25,076 nucleotides of DNA from IMG/VR virus record IMGVR_UViG_3300046819_000309, positions 1 to 25,076 of that record, one strand, 5' to 3'. A model generated the notes under the pieces. The model had not been told where the DNA came from. It ran no database searches and saw only the letters and a list, made by a program, of their open reading frames with translations. The translations under genes were made by a program, and so were the position numbers. Source of the DNA: a virus. Shown here piece by piece: positions 16,162 through 24,259 of this stretch; position 1 is the first letter of the stretch; each line of letters opens with the position of its first letter.

Positions 16162-18203
16162 TATATTGCTCTTCCTTTAATATCTTTATCAGGAAACTTA
16201 ACTTCAAAGATAGATGGATCCAATGATGGATAAATTATCTTATTCTTTGTAGCACCCTTAATATCGTAACTATTTCGTGCATATGAACCTCCACACTTAT
16301 TAACTATTTCCAAATTCTGAATAGAAGCAACTCCTTCTACCATAGCAAGTGATAATTCTATATCCGATAAATTTATCGTTTGATTGAATTGCCAATTTTC
16401 TATTGCAAAGAAATTTTTCATTTCTTCAATACATCTTAACACAACTTCTCTTGTGTTAAAATTTTTATAAACTGTTATATCAAAATTAACTCCAATATTA
16501 ATAATAAATCCATCTATTATATTGACACCATCAGTAAGCATTCTAAATTCATTTAAATATGTTTTTAGATTTTCTTTTACAGCTCTATTCAAAGGTGTTA
16601 AATTTCCATTAGAATCATAACCTAATGTGTATAGATTAATTGCAAATGGATTAACTAATTCTGCACTTTGAGTTGTTTTTTTAACAAACTCTCTTACATT
16701 TTGTTTCATCTCATTTGTAGTAGGTAATTTACCTCCTTTAGCTAATGCAGAATTTACTATGCTTCTTGTTAATTCAGCAAATTCAGTTATATTATCAGTT
16801 TGATTTAAAATAGCTTCAGGTGAGTTTGCATTTAATGAATTATCACCGATTGCAAAAACTTTAGATACCGAACCATACTTAGTTGGCATTGATAAAGCTC
16901 TAACTTGATAATCTTTAGCAGTTACCGCTCTATTTTGAGATGCGTAATTAGCTAAAGCCGTTTCTCTGATTTCTTCTATCGTATCAATACCTCTACCACC
17001 TTTTGCAGGTATTTCATTTTCAACTGCAACTGATTGTTTAGCAAATTGATAAACTGCTGCATCCAATGATTCAAATGTATCAATCAAATCATCATCATAC
17101 GAAATAGATGTAATTGTTGTTAAATCTCCTTGTGGAACATTTGAACTAACTCCACCTCCTACTAAATAAGTAACTGTAAGAGTACTATTAGCAGATGGGG
17201 ATTGTCCGTATGTTTTTGTTTTTAAGAAATTAGTAGGGTCATATGATTCACCCATTCTATCGATTGAATTATTCAATCCCAATCCTACATTTTTAAGGTT
17301 TGGAATAAGTAATTCATCTGATAAAGAACTATCTCCTCCACCAAATTGAATAGATGTAGTAAAATCATCATTTGTTCTTACTACGAATCTTCTAGATGTT
17401 TTTAATAATTTTAAAATATAAGGGACAGTTGCACCAAATTGATATAAATCCGGATCATTTTGCTCAGCATTAGGATAATCTATATAAATGGTTTCCTGTG
17501 CCAAATAAGGAACTTCATACCATTTATTTCCATTATCATCAACTATACTATCAATTGCAACTACATCGGTTTCACTTAAACTTATAGTTTGAAATGATTC
17601 AGCAGTTGTAAATGTTTTTTCAAAAGTTTTTAATGTAGCTGATATTGCCTGAATTTTCTTTTTTACTAAGAAATAATCAGGAACATTAGTAAGAGGGGTT
17701 GTACTATAAACAGTCACCTCTCTATCAGTTGGGTCGTTAAAATCTAATACTTCAGTTGTTCTAAATGTTATATCAGTATTACTACTTGATTTTACCGATA
17801 ATCCTTCATTTATTCTAAGTAAATATTTTGTATCCAATTCACCTGCTGCGGTAGCTTTACATAATTGATAAACCGATAAAGTGGTAATGGCAGGTGAAGT
17901 TGGTTTTGGTCTATATCCTAATAAACCAGCTAATGCAAATACATTCTTTTCTTCACTTGCATATTGAATAAGGCTTTCTCTTAATGAAGTATCAGTATAA
18001 TATCCCAATACATCTCCTATATAAGATGCCATTTCAATGAACATCATACCAGGTGATGTTTCATTAAAATCATTGTATGAGTTTGGGAAATAGGTTTTAG
18101 CATATTCAACCAGATTATCTCTGAATGAATCGAAATCCTTACCTAAGTAGGATATATCTCTACTATTTCTACCAATTTTCTTATTTGTTACTTTAAATGC
18201 CAT
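16161..18203 (-). CDS. gp6: Baseplate wedge protein gp6 (Baseplate_J family)
   Basis: A 680-residue baseplate wedge protein. T4 gp6 is about 660 residues and forms the ring that joins the wedges around the hub. The N-terminal region is very characteristic: SRDISYLGKDFDSFRDNLVEYAK (14-36), YFPNSYNDFNETSPGMMFIEMASYIGD (38-64), then QYASEEKNVFALAGLLGYRPKPTSPA. Later segments fit Baseplate_J: the NRAVTAKDYQVRAL type helix, NLKTYLNEFRMLTDGVNI, and an INIGVNFDITV strand. It is coupled by 1-bp TAATG overlaps to gp25 upstream and to the DNRLRE-like gene downstream. Adjacent gp25 and gp6 genes match what is known of contractile-tail phages and related injection systems. This is the firmest anchor for calling the window a myovirus tail cluster. 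Confidence 0.97.
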   Translation of the reverse strand: MAFKVTNKKIGRNSRDISYLGKDFDSFRDNLVEYAKTYFPNSYNDFNETSPGMMFIEMASYIGDVLGYYTDTSLRESLIQYASEEKNVFALAGLLGYRPKPTSPAITTLSVYQLCKATAAGELDTKYLLRINEGLSVKSSSNTDITFRTTEVLDFNDPTDREVTVYSTTPLTNVPDYFLVKKKIQAISATLKTFEKTFTTAESFQTISLSETDVVAIDSIVDDNGNKWYEVPYLAQETIYIDYPNAEQNDPDLYQFGATVPYILKLLKTSRRFVVRTNDDFTTSIQFGGGDSSLSDELLIPNLKNVGLGLNNSIDRMGESYDPTNFLKTKTYGQSPSANSTLTVTYLVGGGVSSNVPQGDLTTITSISYDDDLIDTFESLDAAVYQFAKQSVAVENEIPAKGGRGIDTIEEIRETALANYASQNRAVTAKDYQVRALSMPTKYGSVSKVFAIGDNSLNANSPEAILNQTDNITEFAELTRSIVNSALAKGGKLPTTNEMKQNVREFVKKTTQSAELVNPFAINLYTLGYDSNGNLTPLNRAVKENLKTYLNEFRMLTDGVNIIDGFIINIGVNFDITVYKNFNTREVVLRCIEEMKNFFAIENWQFNQTINLSDIELSLAMVEGVASIQNLEIVNKCGGSYARNSYDIKGATKNKIIYPSLDPSIFEVKFPDKDIKGRAI

Positions 18204-18634
18204 TATTCTACTACATTAAATGTTATTGATTCTAAATTTTGTTGCCCCATAACTCTAAATGATAACGAAACTACAAAAGAATATCTATCTCTATTAGTAT
18301 TTGATTGATCAACTAATATCTCTTCAATAGATATAAACGGCATCCATTCTGCCACCGAAGATTCAATAGAACTTTGTATTTCCAATTCTAATGCATCGGT
18401 ATTTTGATTAAAAAGAGAATCATATAACGATGTACCAAATGTAGGATGCATCAATCTCTCTCCCTTTCTAGTCAAAAGTAGATTTTTTAAATTAGATTTA
18501 ATTTGGTCAATAGTTTGGAACGATTGGTTAAAATACCCAGTAGTACCCCTTTGTAAAGGAAGTGTTACCCCAATAGCTACTCTATCTTTTTCGGGTAAAT
18601 CTTTAACTAACTTAGGTCCAACTAATATTGCCAT
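18203..18634 (-). CDS. gp25: Baseplate wedge protein gp25-like
   Basis: A 143-residue protein, close to T4 gp25 (132 residues) and to the gp25/TssE family of contractile injection systems, which trigger sheath polymerisation on the baseplate. The hallmark is NLLLTRKGERLMHPTFGTSL (residues 52-71): the helix ending in TRKGER, then the MHPTFG turn. It is followed by ELEIQSSIESSVAEWMPFI and the closing beta strands RYSFVVSLSFRV and ESITFNV. It shares single bases with the 149-residue gene before and gp6 after (TAATG at both ends), so the three products are made in step. Nothing is truncated, and the start is fixed by the overlap. Confidence 0.95.
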   Translation of the reverse strand: MAILVGPKLVKDLPEKDRVAIGVTLPLQRGTTGYFNQSFQTIDQIKSNLKNLLLTRKGERLMHPTFGTSLYDSLFNQNTDALELEIQSSIESSVAEWMPFISIEEILVDQSNTNRDRYSFVVSLSFRVMGQQNLESITFNVVE

Positions 18635-19083
18635 TATCTATTTTTATCTTTACTTGCTGCTAAAACTTTTGCACTTCTTGCAATTGCTTTATCTATTAAC
18701 TCATTTCCAGTTGATACTGAATCTATTGGTGATTGCATACCCATCTGAGGATTACCATAACCTATCATATCAGGTGTAATAGTTCCCCATTCTCCATCAG
18801 TTCTAGAGAAATTAGCTCTCATAGAAGTTTCGTTTAGAATTTGGTTTAATACTGGATTTTGGGTATATACCTTCTCTTCCGTATGTCTTTCCTCATCTAA
18901 CATAGATAATGCCCTCTCAAATGGATCTTGTGTTTTTTGAACCATTTGTTTAGGTTGAGTAGTTGTTTTTTTCATTTCAGATAAGATTTCCTTTCTTACC
19001 TGCTCTTTAATCGCCGCGGTTTCTTTCTTAACCTCTTCTTTTACGATGATTTGAATTGCTTTAAAAAGTTTGTTAGTGTCCAT
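18634..19083 (-). CDS. Small coiled-coil structural protein preceding gp25
   Basis: A 149-residue protein. Residues 1-40 form a charged amphipathic helix (FKAIQIIVKEEVKKETAAIKEQVRKEIL), then a Lys/Gln/Thr linker and a second helical part with DPFERALSMLDEER. The centre is extended (DGEWGTITPDMIGYGNPQMG), and ELIDKAIARSAKVLAASK closes the chain. Similar small coiled-coil proteins sit in front of gp25 in other environmental T4-like phages, to my recollection. An assembly or chaperone role is possible but unproven. AAAAGGA lies 7 nt upstream of the ATG, the best Shine-Dalgarno-like site in the window, and a recurrent AATATTTATA motif lies 17 nt upstream, so this gene heads the baseplate-wedge block. 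It joins gp25 by a 1-bp TAATG overlap. Confidence 0.75.
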   Translation of the reverse strand: MDTNKLFKAIQIIVKEEVKKETAAIKEQVRKEILSEMKKTTTQPKQMVQKTQDPFERALSMLDEERHTEEKVYTQNPVLNQILNETSMRANFSRTDGEWGTITPDMIGYGNPQMGMQSPIDSVSTGNELIDKAIARSAKVLAASKDKNR

Positions 19084-19100
19084 AATAATCCTTTTGTAAG

Positions 19101-19110
19101 TATAAATATT
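19101..19110 (-). promoter_or_regulatory. Recurrent motif copy at the head of the baseplate-wedge block
   Basis: The coding strand reads CTAAATATTTATACTTACAAAAGGATT. The core ends 17 nt before the ATG at 19083, in a 53-bp gap after the GH19-bearing gene. No terminator-like hairpin is visible in this gap, so upstream transcripts may read through. Confidence 0.4.
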
Positions 19111-19136
19111 TAGATTTGATATTTGATAAAATATAT

Positions 19137-20633
19137 TTAGTTTCCGAAACTCAACGATGTTGAAGCTCCAGCTTTAGCCATTGCCATTTTTTGTTCATCT
19201 GCTATAAATTTCCTAGAATACACATCTACCTTAGACAATCCTTCTTGTACCACAAACCCGCTTGAACTTCTACTTAATAATCTTTCTCCTGCCACCGAGC
19301 TCACTACATATAAATTAGCATCCGCTTGAGTCATATTTGGGTCATTTATCCCATTATATTTTCTACCATCTTTTTTAATCATTTTAGGTAGTCTAAGATT
19401 CATCAACCAAGCGGCCGCTTTTCCGGATCCATCTGGTGTATTTACCAATTCAGGTTGATTGATAAATCGTTTATCTCCGTATCCTGCTAAAGAAGCTGCT
19501 TCATATCCACTACGACCTGTAAGTTGAACTAATCCTCTCCCTCTATATTTCATTGCATCACCAGGTTGAGTATTTCCAAGTCCCATTCCACTATCTTTTC
19601 CATATACAACATCCGCAAAAGCACTAACATTTTTCTTTAGTGCAGTTAATTGGTCAGGAGTATATTTAGCAACCCTTTTTCCAAATATAGCATAAATTCT
19701 ATCGTTATCCGTTGTAGAATAATTTATATTTTCATTTAGATAATTACCACCAGATTCTTTCATAACTGTCGATTTAACTGCTATGATTACTGTTCTACTT
19801 GTAATACCACTCTCAATTAGAGCCTTTTCTAAAGCATCCAATCTTTCTTTAACACTTCCACCATCAGCAGCTGCTAAGTTTGTATCATCAGCCGCTGGAG
19901 CCGAAGCAGCTGCCGCAGCTGCCGCATCTGCCGCCGCTTTTGCAGCATCTGCTAATAATTGACCTTTAGCCGCTAATTCCGCTGGATCAACTAATCCGGT
20001 AAATTTATTTTTAAGAGAGTTAAGATATTCTGGATTTGTACTAAATAAATCCTCATATGCAATTCCTAAATCAACTGGATTACTATTTACCGAAAATCCA
20101 GCCCATGGAATAAATCCAGGTGCTAATGTTCCAGGAGGATATAATGATGTTGTTATACAAAACCCCTGTATAGTAGTTAAGTGTGCGTTTGCCGCTAATA
20201 TTAACTTATCTATAAATCCATCTACATTATCTAACCCTTCATATGTAAAAGGAAATGATACTTGTAATCCAGGATTTGATACTGAGTTTTGTGTTATAGC
20301 AACATTACCAGTTGATCCTGGTGCTGGCATTAATGGAGTGAATAGTTTTTGTAAAGTACCAAATCCCCAATAAGCAATAAATCCGTTTGCAATTCCATTT
20401 ATAATTGGTAACTGTTCAGTTGATTGGGATTGTTGTAATAATACCAACCTAATTGCATTTTCTAATAATTGAACATTACCAATCTCTACCGGATTTTTAT
20501 TCATCAAATCACCTGCCGGCGGTGCTTTTACAGTAGCATCATAAGATACTGCAATAACTTTAGCTAGGTCATCTAAAGAAGGTGGCCCAGATTCCATTAC
20601 TTTTTTTACACTAAATTTGAAATTATCCCACAT
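19137..20633 (-). CDS. Hub protein with C-terminal GH19 chitinase/lysozyme-like domain
   Basis: A 498-residue two-part protein. Residues 1-200 form a virion-type domain (MWDNFKFSVKKVMESGPPS, FTYEGLDNVDGFIDKL) with no enzyme motif, followed by an alanine-rich linker at about 221-248. The C-terminal 250 residues look like GH19: MKESGG with Glu293 as candidate general acid, ENINYS (301-306), KYRGRGLVQLTGRSGY (362-377, the family hallmark) and a later SGKAAAWLM helix. In phages GH19 domains cleave peptidoglycan. Placed next to the hub spike, it should bore the cell wall during injection, doing the job of the lysozyme domain fused inside T4 gp5. No signal peptide or holin lies nearby, which argues against a free endolysin. 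It follows the spike gene by 5 bp. Confidence 0.87.
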   Translation of the reverse strand: MWDNFKFSVKKVMESGPPSLDDLAKVIAVSYDATVKAPPAGDLMNKNPVEIGNVQLLENAIRLVLLQQSQSTEQLPIINGIANGFIAYWGFGTLQKLFTPLMPAPGSTGNVAITQNSVSNPGLQVSFPFTYEGLDNVDGFIDKLILAANAHLTTIQGFCITTSLYPPGTLAPGFIPWAGFSVNSNPVDLGIAYEDLFSTNPEYLNSLKNKFTGLVDPAELAAKGQLLADAAKAAADAAAAAAASAPAADDTNLAAADGGSVKERLDALEKALIESGITSRTVIIAVKSTVMKESGGNYLNENINYSTTDNDRIYAIFGKRVAKYTPDQLTALKKNVSAFADVVYGKDSGMGLGNTQPGDAMKYRGRGLVQLTGRSGYEAASLAGYGDKRFINQPELVNTPDGSGKAAAWLMNLRLPKMIKKDGRKYNGINDPNMTQADANLYVVSSVAGERLLSRSSSGFVVQEGLSKVDVYSRKFIADEQKMAMAKAGASTSLSFGN

Positions 20634-20638
20634 CTATA

Positions 20639-21880
20639 TTAGAATTGAATCTTTACATTTTGAGATACTACACTATTTAAACTAGCCGCTAATTCTAATA
20701 ATTTATTTTCTCTAATCGGATCCATTCCAGATGTTGGACCAGCAGGAGTTAATAATCCTCCATTTTTTAAATTTATGATTTCACTTATTAAATCTGCTAA
20801 TATTTTAGTTAATGCTAATCCATCTACGGCAGGTTTTAAGTTTTTACTTCCTAAATTTATTTCACCGGAATCACCTATATAAAAGTTAATTTGTTTATCA
20901 AATGCTTGAATATCAACATTTCCTTTTGAATTTATGTTGATACCTTTATCAGTATCAATTGTGAATATACCATCCGTTATTACACCATAATTTCCTTTAC
21001 TCCAAAAAATCATTTCATTTTTTCGAGATGAAAAAACTAATCTATCGGATGTTATGAAACATTGTTCTCCATTATATTTTTTTGGAAATGCTTCAAATGC
21101 CACATCATTTGCAGCACCTGAGAAAATGAATTTAGAAGATTTATCGGGTCTTGTTTTGAAGTCAGAACCTCCTAATAAATCAGGAGTACCAGGAACAAAG
21201 TTTATGTTATTCTTATCACCACTTGTTAATAAAATAGTAGAACCATCATTATTGATATCCTCTCTTATAGCCATACCTTCAGGTAAAACTGAATTCTTAG
21301 CAGATTCTCCATTTCTAATGGTAATAGTAGGAGCAAAATCATTACTCTTATTATTATATCCACTAAAACGAATACTCTGACCGTGTCTGGATTGTATTAA
21401 GGTATCTCCTTCAAATATTTTTAATCTATGTATTTTTTGTTTAGAAAAGTAATCACCCAAACTTGCACCACCAATTGCCGCTAATGCACCTCCTAATGAT
21501 TTAAAATTATTTAAACCTGTGGATGGATTTCCTGCCGTAGCTGCTCCTGCCGGTACTTCTGAATTATTTATTGTTTTATTGAAATTGTATCTTCTATACA
21601 TAGGTATAGTACCATTGTATATGATATCAACAAATTCATTTACAAGTGGTAAATCAATAAAATGCTCATCATATGGATATGCAATTATAGTGTTGTTCAT
21701 ATTTTTACCAACCGATTCAACCTCAATTGCTCCAGGAAGTATAGTTCTTCCATTGGATTGAGTTCCAAAATCTAAATAAATTTTCTTAACAACACCATGT
21801 ACAACTCCACTATTACCCGAAGAGTTTTTGGTGGTCTTAGGATTTACTTGATAATCATCTCTAAACGAAAATATTCCCAT
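20639..21880 (-). CDS. Baseplate hub spike, gp5/VgrG-like (OB-fold plus beta-rich tail)
   Basis: A 413-residue protein. Residues 25-100 read as an OB-fold barrel (VVHGVVKKIYLDFG, GAIEVESVG, VNEFVDIIYNG). The hallmark is IHRLKIFEGDTLIQSRHGQSIRFSGY (150-175), the EGD...SR.G.SIR phrase shared by hub spikes of T4-like environmental phages. Residues 250-346 form a run of short strands (KFIFSGA, RLVFSSRKNEMIFWS, GININSKGNVDIQAFDKQINFYIGDSGEINLGS), as in the triple-stranded beta-helix of T4 gp5C or VgrG. The C-terminus is helical. Unlike T4 gp5 there is no lysozyme insert. That function is carried by the GH19 gene 5 bp downstream. The start is coupled by TAATG to the coiled-coil gene before it. Confidence 0.85.
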   Translation of the reverse strand: MGIFSFRDDYQVNPKTTKNSSGNSGVVHGVVKKIYLDFGTQSNGRTILPGAIEVESVGKNMNNTIIAYPYDEHFIDLPLVNEFVDIIYNGTIPMYRRYNFNKTINNSEVPAGAATAGNPSTGLNNFKSLGGALAAIGGASLGDYFSKQKIHRLKIFEGDTLIQSRHGQSIRFSGYNNKSNDFAPTITIRNGESAKNSVLPEGMAIREDINNDGSTILLTSGDKNNINFVPGTPDLLGGSDFKTRPDKSSKFIFSGAANDVAFEAFPKKYNGEQCFITSDRLVFSSRKNEMIFWSKGNYGVITDGIFTIDTDKGININSKGNVDIQAFDKQINFYIGDSGEINLGSKNLKPAVDGLALTKILADLISEIINLKNGGLLTPAGPTSGMDPIRENKLLELAASLNSVVSQNVKIQF

Positions 21881-22308
21881 TATTTTCTTTTTTCTAATTT
21901 ATCCTGAATTTCTTGTAACTCCAATTCTATATCATCAACCTTTTCTTTTGTATGTTTCTCCATTTCATCAGCAACACTCTTAACTTCTTCTAATAATTGA
22001 GCTCTTTCTGCTTCTGATAAGAATCCATCATCAGTTGGGCCTTTCATTTCTGCTGCGGTTATTCTTTGCGCAATAGTTGCCAATCTTATAAGCAAATCAT
22101 CATTCTCTACTGAGAACTTAACCAAATCTTTAATAATAGGTCCAACTTCTGCTATATCTCCTGCATGACGAATTGATTTTTTGAATTCTTCAATCAAATC
22201 ACCTATCTTTTGTTTCTTACTTCTTTGATTTGTATAAATTTCCTGAAATAAGTCTGATAACTTCTTTTCACCAAATAATACGAAATCTACTGCTGTCTGC
22301 TTTGCCAT
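21880..22308 (-). CDS. Coiled-coil tail-assembly candidate preceding the hub spike
   Basis: A 142-residue, almost entirely helical and charged protein. GEKKLSDLFQEIYTNQRSKKQKIGDLIEEF (13-42) and VKSVADEMEKHTKEKVDDIELELQEI (110-135) have heptad-like periodicity. PTDDGFLSEAERAQLLEEV lies between the helices. No membrane segment or enzyme motif is seen. The gene heads the hub block, overlaps the spike gene by 1 bp (TAATG), and is preceded by a variant of the recurrent motif with no Shine-Dalgarno sequence. Small helical proteins in this position are often hub-assembly or tape-measure-chaperone factors, but I recognise no named family, so the role is inferred from context only. Confidence 0.75.
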   Translation of the reverse strand: MAKQTAVDFVLFGEKKLSDLFQEIYTNQRSKKQKIGDLIEEFKKSIRHAGDIAEVGPIIKDLVKFSVENDDLLIRLATIAQRITAAEMKGPTDDGFLSEAERAQLLEEVKSVADEMEKHTKEKVDDIELELQEIQDKLEKRK

Positions 22309-22321
22309 AATAATAAATCTA

Positions 22322-22331
22322 TATAAATAAA
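22322..22331 (-). promoter_or_regulatory. Recurrent motif variant at the head of the hub block
   Basis: The coding strand reads CGTATTTATTTATATAGATTTATT, containing TTATTTATA and ending 13 nt before the ATG at 22308. It shares TTTATATAG with the TTTATATAAG seen at 3755 and 7178. The 41-bp gap separates the enzyme cassette from the hub genes. Confidence 0.35.
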
Positions 22332-22349
22332 TACGAAGTTATGAAATAT

Positions 22350-23483
22350 CTAAATTTCGTTCGATATAATACTAATAGGTACAATATCATCCGGCTCATT
22401 CATATTAATCATAAGTGTATTCTTATTCTCATATTCACCTTTTAATATATATGTATATATATTTTCTATGTTTAAATCTCTATATGATATTATTACATTA
22501 TGATTATGTTCTATAATAGAATTAACTTCATCACTCATAAACCAACTTCTAACATCAGTAGCAGACATATTTGTAAATTTTTCTATTACATCGGTATAAT
22601 CTACAATAGTTTTATCAATATTAGTTAAATCTATATTAAAATCAAATAAATGATTATATGTTTTAAACCCTAATGATTCAATAACTTTAATTTGGTCTTC
22701 AGATGAAATTAATAATAGAAACGGAACTTTGAATATAAAGTTACGAATTGTTTTTTCAGTTAAGTGAGAATTAAAACCTCTATTATCCATTCCAAAATCT
22801 GAAAATGTTTCTATAACAAAGTTCATAAATGATGATTTATAAACAGGTTGAAAATTTAAATCATTTTCATATGATGTATGATTATAAACATCGGTACAAT
22901 CATAACTTTGCAGTTGGGATAATCTATCACTTATTGTTTTATCACTCAAAACATTTTTATTACCATAATGTCTTTCAGTATTACAGGTTATAAAGCATTG
23001 ATTAAAAAATAAATTTCGCTTTAATAATTCGGATATAACCATTGCTCTTGGTTTTCTGATAGCATTATTAAGAAATGTATATTTTAAAAATCGTTGATTC
23101 TTTTCCATCACTCCACTTAATTGTGATTTAACTAAATGGTCTTTTATGGATAAACCTTTGTGCAAACAATTAAATTGATCCAAAAAATGATTAGTAGAAT
23201 GAAAAAATATATTCTTAGAATCAACTCCATATTTCATAGAGGTTAATAACACATGCTTTGCTCCTCCAAATGAAATTGGTTCAGTCAAATTATATAATAC
23301 TATTTTTTTATCTCTTAATTGAGTATTAACTTTTAAACTTTCATAGTATGGAACTAATCCCGTTATTGATACAAAAATAAAATCAGCATCAACATCTCTA
23401 TCAACTAAAGTATAAAATTTTTGGTTGAATAAATGTGAATTTTCTATGAAATGTTTTGTATGCGAATAGAAGTAAAATTTCAT
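22350..23483 (-). CDS. Putative glycosyltransferase-like protein
   Basis: A 377-residue cytoplasmic protein with no membrane segment. Residues 30-100 read as alternating strands and helices (ADFIFVSITGLVPYY, KKIVLYNLTEPI). Residues 137-158 (FLNNAIRKPRAMVISELLKRNL) resemble the N.xRxHR..L...L stretch of exostosin- or fucosyltransferase-like enzymes. The strongest part is FNSHLTEKTIRNFIFKVPFLL (237-257) followed by LGFKTYNHLFD (271-281). This (T/S)EKT...PF...GFKT(Y/F)...D layout recurs in phage and bacterial glycosyltransferase-like proteins whose acceptors are unknown. There is no DxD motif, so a nucleotide-sugar GT-B type would fit better than GT-A. It overlaps the SGNH-like gene by 4 bp (ATGA), tying it to the carbamoyltransferase cassette. 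The substrate is unknown, and the family call is moderate. Confidence 0.55.
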   Translation of the reverse strand: MKFYFYSHTKHFIENSHLFNQKFYTLVDRDVDADFIFVSITGLVPYYESLKVNTQLRDKKIVLYNLTEPISFGGAKHVLLTSMKYGVDSKNIFFHSTNHFLDQFNCLHKGLSIKDHLVKSQLSGVMEKNQRFLKYTFLNNAIRKPRAMVISELLKRNLFFNQCFITCNTERHYGNKNVLSDKTISDRLSQLQSYDCTDVYNHTSYENDLNFQPVYKSSFMNFVIETFSDFGMDNRGFNSHLTEKTIRNFIFKVPFLLLISSEDQIKVIESLGFKTYNHLFDFNIDLTNIDKTIVDYTDVIEKFTNMSATDVRSWFMSDEVNSIIEHNHNVIISYRDLNIENIYTYILKGEYENKNTLMINMNEPDDIVPISIISNEI

Positions 23484-24259
23484 AGGTATTTGTATTTAAT
23501 AAATCTAGCTAACTCCATTGATATCATAGTATAACCCTTTAGATTAGGATGCTGAGTACCTCTTGTATCCCATCTATCTTTATGTTCCCACATTGTATCA
23601 TCATTATACTGAGATAACCAATCTCTAATAGTTTGTTTTTTATATCCCCAATAATATTCGGATTCAATTAAATTAGTCTTATCATATTCACTACTTAATC
23701 CCAAAAACATATCTTCTATACCATCACATAAAACATAATTTATTTTATAGTGTTTAAAAAATTGTTGAAGAAATATAATATAATTTTGATTGACCATTGA
23801 ATAATATAATTGGTCATATAAGTTGGTTAAATAGAATTTCTTATAATCTTCCATAAAGAAATCATAATATCTATTTTCTGTTTGTGTTGATGTGTAAAAT
23901 CTTTCAGGAGTTTCCATTAAATGTTTAACACTCCAACTTAACCATTCTCCTTTAGGCCCATGAGGCATAAAAGGCAAATAATCTCTTAGAGATGAACTCC
24001 ACATTATAACAACTAAATCATTTTTAGTAGTTGTTCCACTTTTAACATCATCTACAATTTGATTGAATATTTTATTATTAGGATTACCACTTATACCATA
24101 ATTTTCATACGGCATTTTTAATTGGTCTGCTAATAATCTAACCCAACTATTTTCTTTTTGATAAATTATCTTTTCGTGTTTAGAGAGGGTGTCTTCGATT
24201 TCTCTATTACAACCCTCTCCAACTGTCCAACTATCTCCGTAAGCAACTAATCTTTTCAT
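23480..24259 (-). CDS. SGNH/GDSL hydrolase-like protein (copy 3)
   Basis: A 259-residue protein. Block I is AYGDSWTVGEG at residues 6-16 (Ser10). Block II is present as YGISGNPNNKI near 54-64 (Gly/Asn), block III is VVIMWSSSLRDYLP near 84-97, and the C-terminal block V is GTQHPNLKGY at 234-243 (His237). This is the most complete SGNH set of the three in the window. The tryptophan-rich centre and the HPN..GY ending are typical of phage-encoded SGNH proteins beside glycan-modifying genes. It is joined by ATGA overlaps to the carbamoyltransferase upstream and the glycosyltransferase-like gene downstream, so the three are a single translational unit. Deacylation or acyl transfer on the same glycan that the carbamoyltransferase decorates is the simplest reading. 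Confidence 0.8.
   Translation of the reverse strand: MKRLVAYGDSWTVGEGCNREIEDTLSKHEKIIYQKENSWVRLLADQLKMPYENYGISGNPNNKIFNQIVDDVKSGTTTKNDLVVIMWSSSLRDYLPFMPHGPKGEWLSWSVKHLMETPERFYTSTQTENRYYDFFMEDYKKFYLTNLYDQLYYSMVNQNYIIFLQQFFKHYKINYVLCDGIEDMFLGLSSEYDKTNLIESEYYWGYKKQTIRDWLSQYNDDTMWEHKDRWDTRGTQHPNLKGYTMISMELARFIKYKYL

Noticed and set aside
19886-19969. GC-richer repeated DNA in the alanine-rich stretch of the GH19 protein
   Set aside because: It is explained by GCA/GCT/GCC/GCG alanine codons of a protein linker. It is not an independent repeat element.
22332-22360. Inverted repeat ACGAA...TTCGT between the hub block and the enzyme cassette
   Set aside because: The arms are five bases with a long imperfect interior and no clean T run, so it is too weak to call a terminator.
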